A DNA stretch of 64,000 nucleotides from Methylocapsa aurea (GTDB lineage Bacteria; Pseudomonadota; Alphaproteobacteria; Rhizobiales; Beijerinckiaceae), in assembly GCF_000746085.1 (NCBI RefSeq), contig NZ_JQKO01000009.1, positions 1 to 64,000 on the forward strand, given 5' to 3'. A program made the position numbers and the translations under genes. Positions 57,168 to 64,000 of the stretch are shown here, one piece after another; the stretch's first letter is position 1, and every line of letters begins with the position of its first letter. The notes under the pieces are model-generated. The model was not told the DNA's origin. It did not search any database and saw only the letters and a list, made by a program, of their open reading frames with translations.

Positions 57168-58544
57168 GTGACGCAAGACCTGACCCAGCTCAGCGCCCGT
57201 GAACTTGTCGCGCTCTACCGTAGCAAAGCGGTTTCACCCGTTGAGGTAACCAAAGCGGTTCTGGCGCGCATAGAGCTCCTTCAACCGCACTTCAATGCAT
57301 ATAGAGTGGTGGACGCGCACTCCGCATTGGCTCAGGCGCGGGCCTCCGAGGCGCGGTGGTCTCGCGGCGCGCCACAGGGTCAGCTCGATGGGGTGCCGGT
57401 CGGGTTCAAGGACCTACTGAACGTACAAGGGTTCCCGACCCGCAAGGGCAGTCTGGCGACGCCGGACAAAGTCCTTGCGGAGGATTCGCCTCCCGCCGCT
57501 CGCCTGCGGGAGTCGGGGGCGATTATCGTTGGCAAGACTCAAACCGCCGAGTTCGGCCTGAAGGGGTTGACTGAAACAAGGTTGGCGGGGATTACGCCCA
57601 ACGCATGGGACCGCCAATACGCCAGCGGGGGGAGCAGTGGCGGCGCGGCGGTGGCGGCGGCACTCGGTCTTGGGCCGCTGCAGGTGGGCACTGACGGCGG
57701 AGGGTCGATCCGCAATCCCGCGTCGGTGAATGGCGTATTCGGGTTCAAGCCGACCTTTGGCCGGGTAGCCGGCTATCCGCACAATGGCGGCCTTTTCCAT
57801 ATTGGCCCCATCACCCGCACGGTGACAGACGCGGCTTTGCTGCTCAATGTGATCGCCGCGCCCGATGCGCGCGACTGGACCAGCATTCCGGGCGACGTTC
57901 GGGACTGGACCGCCAATCTCGATGGCGGCGTCAAGGGTCTTCGCATCGGCTACAGTCGAAGTTTGGGATATCTGACCGTCGATCCTGGAATCATCGCTGT
58001 CATCGACCGCGCTGTGTCCTGGTTGACCGATGCAGGGGCTATTGTCGAAGAGGTTGATCCTGGATTTCGCGACCCTTCGCCGATCATCGACGCGATCAAC
58101 GCCGAACGCGCCATCCGGCTGCGCCGTGAGATCGGCGACGCGGGACTAGAACTTGTCGATCCCACCATTCGGGCTCGCGTCGAAAGGCTGGAGCGGTATG
58201 CGCTTGCGGATGTGGTAGAGGCCAACGAGCGCCGCACTGAACTCGGAATTTTGATGCGACGCTTCCACCAGCAATACGACTTGCTGGTGACGCCCATTTC
58301 ATCGAATCCCGTTCCTCGCGTCGGAACGGCGCCAGAGACGCCCTTCGCATTCCCCTTCAACATCACGCAGCAGCCGGCTGCGTCGGTTCCTGCGGGATTC
58401 GACTTGAACGGGTTGCCCGTCGGGCTTCATATCGTCGGCCCACAATATGGCGACGCCGTCGTGCTGCGCGCTTCAAGGGCGTTGGAAACAGCGCATCCGT
58501 TTTTTCTCCCTCATCTGACGTCGCTCGGGCCCGTCGCGAAATAG
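57168..58544 (+). CDS. Amidase signature family amidase
   Basis: A 458-residue amidase starting with a GTG that has GGGAG upstream. The Ser-cisSer-Lys triad is visible: K81 in GFKDLL, the GGSSGG serines (156-157), and S180 in GTDGGGSIR. The family includes GatA and general amidases. No gatB or gatC is present, so it is not the tRNA amidotransferase. The substrate is unknown. Confidence 0.92.
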   Translation: MTQDLTQLSARELVALYRSKAVSPVEVTKAVLARIELLQPHFNAYRVVDAHSALAQARASEARWSRGAPQGQLDGVPVGFKDLLNVQGFPTRKGSLATPDKVLAEDSPPAARLRESGAIIVGKTQTAEFGLKGLTETRLAGITPNAWDRQYASGGSSGGAAVAAALGLGPLQVGTDGGGSIRNPASVNGVFGFKPTFGRVAGYPHNGGLFHIGPITRTVTDAALLLNVIAAPDARDWTSIPGDVRDWTANLDGGVKGLRIGYSRSLGYLTVDPGIIAVIDRAVSWLTDAGAIVEEVDPGFRDPSPIIDAINAERAIRLRREIGDAGLELVDPTIRARVERLERYALADVVEANERRTELGILMRRFHQQYDLLVTPISSNPVPRVGTAPETPFAFPFNITQQPAASVPAGFDLNGLPVGLHIVGPQYGDAVVLRASRALETAHPFFLPHLTSLGPVAK

Positions 58545-58816
58545 CCGGATCGCGTTTCGTCGAAGCGAAAGAGCGTCCCGTCGGGCAAACGGGCGCGCCG
58601 ACAGACTATTGGCCGGAATAGCGCTTGCCGAAGGCAAAGCGCCACAATACGATCGCGCTTTTCCGCAACGTTCTATGCGGCGAACGCCTGCGTGATCCGC
58701 CCCCATTGAACTGGTCCACCCTGAGGTATGTCTTTTGACATGAGAAGGAGGACTGCGGGAGTGGAAGAAATTCTGGTGTAACAATTTGGGCATAGCGGCG
58801 CGCCGCAGCGAAGGGG
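58545..58816. other. Intergenic region, probably insertion-sequence debris
   Basis: No gene is seen. The segment around 58690-58760 is followed directly by the ISKra4 fragment and may hold the end of an insertion element. I could not match it to a named one. Confidence 0.35.
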
Positions 58817-59905
58817 GTGCCGCAAACGGCTGGAATTGTTAAATGGACGGTGCGGCTGGAGGCGATCGACGCCGACGGCAAGCGATTGGAAGTATCCGAG
58901 CTCGTGACGATTGTTCGCGATCTTGACCGATCCGATGGCTCCAACTTCGGTTTGAAAATAGCCGAGGGCAAGGCTGTTCTCGAACAGCTTCAGACCCGGA
59001 TCGCCCAGGACCAATTCGATCAAACAGTCATGAAGCACCGCTCTTGCGTTGGATGCGGTGCTCGGCGGCCGATCCATGATTATCAGTCGCGGCGAATTCA
59101 GACCTTGTTCGGAAAAATCGTGATCAAAGCTCCGCGATTTCGTGCCTGCCGGTGCAACATTGGCCTGCAAGAAGGCCGTGCCGGCCCTGCGGTCACGGAG
59201 CTCGTGCCCGGTCGAACGACGCCAGAACCATGTGCTCGCTGAGCTCGGCGCCCGTCATCCGTTTCGCGATGCCGCTCGGATCATGAACATGTTCGTTCCG
59301 ACTACCAGGAAGCACAATCACACACGGGTCAGATCCCGCCTTGCTACGGTTGCCGATCAGATCGCAGGACGAGATCGCCAAGCTCCTTATCGCATGAGCC
59401 GCGCGGGCGATGACCCGATGTCGGTCTTCATCGACGGCGCCTACGTCCGCGCCGTTCCCGGGTACCAGACGAGACACTTCGAGGTGGTGATGGGTCGCGT
59501 CGAGGCGAAAGACCGGCCTCCATCACATTTCGCTACGATGCGGAATATTTCCGCCGCGCGGCATGAAATCGTTCGTAGTGCGATGAAGGCGCAGGGTTGG
59601 CTCCCGGGTCGAGAGGTCGTCGTTTTCAGCGACGGCGATCCGTCCCTCATCGACACTGTACGGCGCGCGACAAACCCTTCTGTGCGTCATATTCTGGATT
59701 GGTTTCATGCCTCGATGCGAATCCAGCATTTGAGCGTATCCTGTAAGTCACTTTTCGAGAACGACCGAACCGGAGAAATCGAATTCAAGTGCGCCGGGGG
59801 GACCATTTCGAAAATATACGGTCTCTGTTGCGCTGGTCTCCGCAGGGGGCGCAGCGTGTGCTTCAGGCCAGGGTCGCCGTGCTCGACAGACGACTACGTG
59901 ACGGG
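58817..59905 (+). mobile_element. Frameshifted ISKra4-family transposase remnant
   Basis: A first frame (58817-59242) encodes a cysteine-pair region (CVGCGARR, then CRCN). A second frame, shifted, continues with VFIDGAYVRAVPG, VVVFSDGDPSL and LDWFHASMRIQ, which are ISKra4-type segments. A further frame change is needed for RWSPQGAQRVLQARVAVLD (about 59833-59890). With at least two frameshifts it cannot be active. Confidence 0.75.
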
Positions 59906-59943
59906 AGACTGCAGCTCACCGCATGACGCCAATGTTTCTTCCA

Positions 59944-60370
59944 CTTTCGTCGACAAGCAAGGAAAGACGGTGGATTTCCTCCTCCGCGCCAAGCAGGATG
60001 TCGCAGCCGCCACGGCGTTTTTCCGTCGGGCGTTCAAGAGCCAGGGGCGGCTGCCGCGCGCCATCGCGCTTGATGGCTATCAGGCTTCGCATCGGACGGC
60101 CCGGGAAATCCTTGGCGAACATCATCGAGGCAAGCGAACCAAAATCAGGTCCTCGAAATATCTCAACAATATGATCGAGCAGGACCATCGATCGATCAAA
60201 CTTCGATTGGGTCCCATGCTTGGATTGAAGCGCTTTCGGAGCGCCTCAATCACCAGAGCCGGCATCGAACTGATGCATCGGATCAGAAAAGGTCAATTCA
60301 AACTCGGCAAGCTTCTCGTCAAAGGCAAAACCGCGCGCGAAATCTGGAATGCAGTTCTGACTCATGCTCC
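59944..60370 (+). mobile_element. 3' fragment of an IS6-family transposase
   Basis: The segment encodes KQGKTVDFLLRAKQD, then YLNNMIEQDHRSIK and AGIELMHRIRKGQF, typical of the C-terminal DDE half of IS6-family transposases. The N-terminal half is missing. It abuts the ISKra4 remnant, so one element probably inserted into the other and both decayed. Confidence 0.8.
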
Positions 60371-60470
60371 CCATCAATTCGTTGCGTTGATTCCGAAAGT
60401 TTGCACCAGAGCCCACAAGGCTCCTCTGGCCAATCATCGCGCGCTTGGCAAAGTCGGCGCTGCGCCCAGC

Positions 60471-61709
60471 CTAAATCTGCTCAGCGCAGCTCACGGCGGC
60501 GGCGGAATGGACCTCGACAAGCGCGTCATGGAAAAGGTCCACCGCCTGAAGGAGATCGGCTTCCTCGATGACGAGGGGCGGGGCGAATCGAATGACGGTC
60601 GCATGGGTCTCCTTGGTCAGGACGCCGCGCCGAGCCATGGAAAGGCACACATCCTTCGCGTTGACATGGGCCGGGTCGAGTTCGACGCCAACCCAAAGCC
60701 CTTTGCCGCGAATCTCGACGATCCCGGGATGATCGACGGCGCGAAGCGCTTCGAGCAAGACTTTGCCGAGAACGGCGCTGCGCCGGGACAGATTTTCTTC
60801 TCCGAGAACGCGAATTGCCTCGCGGCCAACCGCCGCCGCAATCGGATTGCCGCCAAAGGTCGAGCCGTGGCTGCCCGGATCGAACACATCCATGAGGCCG
60901 CGCCGCGCGACGAAGGCGGAAACCGGCATCAGGCCGCCGCCGAGGGCTTTGCCGACAATGAGGCCGTCGGGCCTCGCGTTCTCATGTTCGAAACAGAAAT
61001 TGCGCCCAGTGCGCCCAAGACCGGACTGGACCTCATCGAAAATCAACAAGACGCCATGCCGGTCGCAAATCCGGCGCAGACTAGCCAGATAGCCTTCAGG
61101 CGGAACGATGACGCCCGCCTCGCCTTGAATCGGCTCGACGAGGACGGCGGCGGTGCAGGGTCCGATCAGCGCCTCGAGCGCGGCCGCGTCGCCGTAGGGC
61201 GCCGTGACGAAACCGGGAGCGAAGGGGCCAAACCCGCGCCGGCAGGCGGGATCGGTCGAAAAGCCGATGATCGATGTCGTCCGGCCATGGAAATTTCCGG
61301 CGGCGACGATGATCTCCGCCTTGTCCTCCGGGATCGTCAGAACGTCATAACCATAGCGGCGCGCCGCCTTGATCGCAGTCTCGACCGCTTCCGCGCCGGT
61401 ATTCATCGGCAGGCAGGCGTCGAGACCCGCAAGCTTGGCGAGATCCTGGCAAAAGGCCCCGAGATTGTCGGAATGATAGGCGCGCGAGACGAGATCGAGC
61501 CGGTCGAGCTGGCGCTTCATCGCAGCGACGAGACGTGGATGGAGGTGGCCGAAGCTCGCCGCCGAATAGGCGCTCATCATATCGATATAGCGCTTGCCCT
61601 CTGTGTCGTAGAGATACGCGCCCTGCCCTGTCGCCAGGACAACCGGCAGCGGCGCATAGTTTTTAGCGCCAAAGCGGGATTCAAGGTCGATGATGCTTTG
61701 GAGAGACAT
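60471..61709 (-). CDS. rocD: Ornithine aminotransferase
   Basis: ATG 61709 with GGAG upstream gives 412 residues. This class III PLP enzyme matches RocD: DMMSAYSAASFGHLHP, MNTGAEAVETAIKAARR, FHGRTTSIIGFSTD, DEVQSGLGRTG and the PLP lysine in GKALGGGLMP. It converts ornithine and 2-oxoglutarate to glutamate semialdehyde and glutamate. A divergent Lrp regulator lies 200 bases away and probably controls it. Confidence 0.93.
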   Translation of the reverse strand: MSLQSIIDLESRFGAKNYAPLPVVLATGQGAYLYDTEGKRYIDMMSAYSAASFGHLHPRLVAAMKRQLDRLDLVSRAYHSDNLGAFCQDLAKLAGLDACLPMNTGAEAVETAIKAARRYGYDVLTIPEDKAEIIVAAGNFHGRTTSIIGFSTDPACRRGFGPFAPGFVTAPYGDAAALEALIGPCTAAVLVEPIQGEAGVIVPPEGYLASLRRICDRHGVLLIFDEVQSGLGRTGRNFCFEHENARPDGLIVGKALGGGLMPVSAFVARRGLMDVFDPGSHGSTFGGNPIAAAVGREAIRVLGEENLSRRSAVLGKVLLEALRAVDHPGIVEIRGKGLWVGVELDPAHVNAKDVCLSMARRGVLTKETHATVIRFAPPLVIEEADLLQAVDLFHDALVEVHSAAAVSCAEQI

Positions 61710-61912
61710 GGCGGCTGCTCCGGTCCAGGCTCGGAAGATTTCGCTCCTCAAGGAAAGGATTGCATGAATAGCGGCGTTTTTGGCCCGGAAATCAGCCGTT
61801 TCGGCGCAGAAAATCCGCGGCGAGGCGGCGCCTGCGCGGAAAAATTCGCCCGTCCCCCGTTTCAGAGGTTATCCTTTACGAATCAAGGCAGCAGCAACCC
61901 GGAAGCGCGCCC

Positions 61913-62413
61913 ATGCCGCGACGCCATATCGTCGATGAAATGGACCTCAAGATCATGCGGCGGCTGCAGCTCGACGCGCGGATCAGCAATGTCCGCCTCG
62001 CCGAGGAAGTGCATCTTTCGCCGAGCGCCTGTCTCGAGCGGGTCAAGGCGCTGGAGAAGGACGGGCTGATCCGCCGCTATGTCGCCGATTTCGATCTGGC
62101 GAAAATCTGCAGCACAGTGATGCTTCTCGTCGAGGTGATTTTGGAAAACCACCGGGAAGCCGATTTCGAGCGCTTTTTGGCGGCGATCCGCAAGCGCGAG
62201 GAAGTGCTGGAATGCTATAAGATCGGCGGCCGGATCGATTATCTGATGCGTGTGATCTGCCGCGACATCGATCATTACAACGAGCTCAGCGATTTCATGA
62301 GCCGGGGCGACCTTGGGATCGAGAAATTCCACGGCCACGTCGTGCTGGCGACGGACAAGATGTTTCAGGGCTATCCGCTGGAGGGGCTGATCGAACCGCA
62401 GGGGCGGGAGTGA
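61913..62413 (+). CDS. Lrp/AsnC family transcriptional regulator
   Basis: A 166-residue regulator with an N-terminal helix-turn-helix (LAEEVHLSPSACLERVKALEK) and a C-terminal ligand-binding RAM domain. It is divergent from rocD, the usual arrangement for an amino-acid-responsive control gene; ornithine or arginine is a likely effector. Confidence 0.93.
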   Translation: MPRRHIVDEMDLKIMRRLQLDARISNVRLAEEVHLSPSACLERVKALEKDGLIRRYVADFDLAKICSTVMLLVEVILENHREADFERFLAAIRKREEVLECYKIGGRIDYLMRVICRDIDHYNELSDFMSRGDLGIEKFHGHVVLATDKMFQGYPLEGLIEPQGRE

Positions 62414-62542
62414 GGCGGCGTGGGCGCAAAGCAAAGCCAGTCACACCAAGAAGCATAAACCTATTGTAGCTCGAGCTGTGGCAGACGTGCGCCCGGCTCA
62501 TATTGAAGTGCCAAAAGCCTTCTAGACACATGAGGTGAACAA

Positions 62543-63196
62543 TTGTTTGGCGGTATTCGCTTTGAAAACGGTTCGATAGTGCTCGATGGTTATCCAGCCG
62601 ACGCAACAGTTCATGGTGTTGACGGTAAGCTTTCCAACGAACTGAAGCGGCTTTCTGTCTTTGGAGCAGACCTTCTACGTGCCTTGAACTGGCTCGATCT
62701 AGCCACAAAAAGCAATTCTCCTAACCCTACTGAAGAAGCGTTGGACGAGTCCGCCTTATTGGCGTTTTGCAGATGCTTTGAGAGCACGAACGGCCACCGC
62801 CTCAAGCCACTCAAGTCCAAACAGGTCTTTAATCCTGACCAGCGAGCAAAATTCGAACGTCTCAAGCTAATCCGCAATCGAGTTGTCGCACACGACGAAC
62901 AGCTCTTTGGTGGAGTTTTCGTTCTCGTGGTCCGATCCGTTGGATTGACCGCTCTGGACGTCTTGTCGCTGAATCTGAGCACAAGTTTTACCGATTTTCC
63001 GGAAAAAGGCTTTCTCCGTGAGCTGGTGGGAGTGGCTTGCCATTGGGTAGAGCTGGAACGTACACGGGTAATGAATGAGCTTAAGAAGGAATTCGACGCC
63101 AAACCCGTTGAATTCCGAGCGGCCGCACCACCGTTCAAAATAACCCCAATTCCTGCGGATCCATTCTCTCGGCCTCAACGAGAAGGCAAGCGTTGA
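62543..63196 (+). CDS. Hypothetical protein with a HEPN-like RNxxxxH motif
   Basis: A 217-residue protein starting with TTG behind a GAGGTG site. It is mostly helical and contains KLIRNRVVAHDE at about 110-121. This fits the Rx4-6H motif of HEPN-domain proteins (AbiU2-like), many of which are RNases in toxin or phage-defence systems. No partner antitoxin is visible beside it. The composition is lower in GC than the flanking rocD and carB. The assignment rests on the motif alone. Confidence 0.55.
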   Translation: MFGGIRFENGSIVLDGYPADATVHGVDGKLSNELKRLSVFGADLLRALNWLDLATKSNSPNPTEEALDESALLAFCRCFESTNGHRLKPLKSKQVFNPDQRAKFERLKLIRNRVVAHDEQLFGGVFVLVVRSVGLTALDVLSLNLSTSFTDFPEKGFLRELVGVACHWVELERTRVMNELKKEFDAKPVEFRAAAPPFKITPIPADPFSRPQREGKR

Positions 63197-63317
63197 ACTA
63201 GCCTTAGATCATCTTATGGTCCGCTGGATGCTAGCCTCCGTAGCAAATCGGCTCGCCTGAAGTGTAAACTCCCTCGTCCTGCCGCCGCCCTCAGGGTTCA
63301 CACCGGCCCAATTCTGG

Positions 63318-63422
63318 TCTAGAGAGCATTTCCATCTTCACCGAGCCTTGCTCGAAGCCCGTACGCCCGAGCAATAGCCAAGCCAAAGCCAAGGGCGCTT
63401 CCACGCAAGCGGAAATCGCTCC
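63318..63422. repeat. Dispersed palindromic repeat
   Basis: Ends GAGCATTTCC and GGAAATCGCTC are imperfect inverted repeats of about 10 bases, enclosing further short inverted segments. It resembles an intergenic repeat family of Hyphomicrobiales. It lies between the HEPN-like gene and carB. Confidence 0.5.
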
Positions 63423-63437
63423 AGGGAGCCTCCGGCA

Positions 63438-63513
63438 CTCGAAACGACCCTGTTTCGAGCTTTTACCCAAGGACGCCCTCCGGCCGAAAAAGCCGACAGC
63501 GCGGCCTTTTTTT
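63438..63513 (+). terminator. Two hairpins in the carB leader
   Basis: A perfect stem CTCGAAAC/GTTTCGAG (63438-63445, 63452-63459) is followed by four T. A second stem GGCCG/CGGCC (63482-63486, 63502-63506) is followed by seven T (63507-63513). The second looks like an intrinsic terminator 47 bases before carB. With no gene just upstream ending here, it may act as an attenuator. Confidence 0.6.
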
Positions 63514-63559
63514 GTGCGCCCAAACCCTCAACCCCCGCCGCAACGGGGAAAAGGACGAA

Positions 63560-64000
63560 ATGCCGAAACGGACAGACATTGGGACGATTTTGATCATCGG
63601 CGCGGGGCCGATCATCATCGGCCAGGCTTGCGAATTCGACTATTCCGGAACCCAGGCCTGCAAGGCGCTGCGCCAGGAGGGCTATCGGATCGTCCTCGTC
63701 AATTCCAATCCGGCGACGATCATGACCGACCCGGACATGGCCGATCGCACCTATGTCGAGCCGATCACCCCGGAAATCGTCGCCAAGATCATCGCCAAGG
63801 AGCGCTATGCAAGCCCCGGCGGCTTTGCGCTCCTGCCGACGATGGGCGGCCAGACCGCCCTCAATTGCGCCCTCTCCTTGAAGAAAATGGGCGTCCTCGA
63901 CACATTCGACGTAGAGATGATCGGCGCCAGCGCCGATGCGATCGACATGGCCGAGGATCGCGAACGCTTCCGCGAGGCGATGACCCGGATCGGCCTTTCG
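63560..64000 (+). CDS. carB: Carbamoyl-phosphate synthase large subunit (5' part only)
   Basis: ATG 63560 follows AAAGGA. The 147 visible residues are the start of Car[21 protein letters not shown], then [23 protein letters not shown] and MGGQTALNC. The enzyme makes carbamoyl phosphate for arginine and pyrimidines. The rest lies beyond the right edge, and carA is not in the window. Confidence 0.97.
   Translation, partial: MPKRTDIGTILIIGAGPIIIGQACEFDYSGTQACKALRQEGYRIVLVNSNPATIMTDPDMADRTYVEPITPEIVAKIIAKERYASPGGFALLPTMGGQTALNCALSLKKMGVLDTFDVEMIGASADAIDMAEDRERFREAMTRIGLS

Noticed and set aside
59142-62069. A 975-residue plus-strand open frame
   Set aside because: Only its first part matches transposase remnants. 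From about 60471 it is the reverse shadow of the ornithine aminotransferase gene.
61913-62434. A 183-residue minus-strand frame over the Lrp gene
   Set aside because: It is the shadow of a clear Lrp/AsnC regulator.
1-64000. CRISPR arrays and tRNA or rRNA genes
   Set aside because: I looked for regularly spaced repeats and for the conserved TTCGA/GGTTCGA arm context of tRNAs and found none that held up.

Overview
The window is GC-rich DNA from an alphaproteobacterium, most likely of the order Hyphomicrobiales (possibly the Beijerinckiaceae/Methylocystis side). I base this on codon use, the style of the carB, ser and Lrp proteins, and dispersed palindromic repeats of a kind common in that group. 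No rRNA or tRNA was seen, so the taxonomic call is soft.

Positions 1-20491: a lipopeptide nonribosomal peptide locus. Two large minus-strand synthetases (7545-17711, and one running off the left edge from 6437) flank a TauD-like dioxygenase. A diaminobutyrate aminotransferase, an MbtH protein and an STN-domain protein run the other way. Domain order and hand-read adenylation codes give fatty acid, Ser, Dab, then a His-like residue that is probably beta-hydroxylated and epimerised, then further residues encoded outside the window. These are building blocks of corrugatin-type lipopeptide siderophores. One condensation domain contains an in-frame palindromic repeat, and another lacks its catalytic histidines and looks like an 'interface' domain for the hydroxylase.

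Positions 20827-25191: a three-gene ABC system (one ATPase, two permeases) and a Uma2 nuclease.

Positions 25330-39816: a second, probably uncharacterised biosynthetic cluster read leftwards. It runs from a TonB receptor through an FAD hydroxylase, an A-T-TE synthetase of the atromentin/ralfuranone type, an SDR, a SnoaL-like protein, prephenate dehydratase, an O-methyltransferase and a glutathionyl-hydroquinone-reductase-like GST to an aromatic-acid MFS transporter, with a divergent LysR regulator. The logic is prephenate to phenylpyruvate, dimerised to a terphenylquinone or furanone, then tailored. The TonB receptor suggests the product may bind metal. This is the most interesting system in the window.

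Positions 39779-52635: an AraC/azoreductase pair, an ssuA-C-B-D sulfonate operon, a serC-serA-serB operon (SerB has an altered catalytic motif), cysE with a truncated cysK, a scrap of a BacA/SbmA-type transporter, and a PfkB-family kinase. A decayed IS21 fragment separates ssu from ser.

Positions 52636-64000: hypotheticals, a secreted-type arylsulfatase, an amidase, ISKra4 and IS6 remnants, an ornithine aminotransferase with a divergent Lrp regulator, a HEPN-like protein, and the start of carB behind two hairpins.
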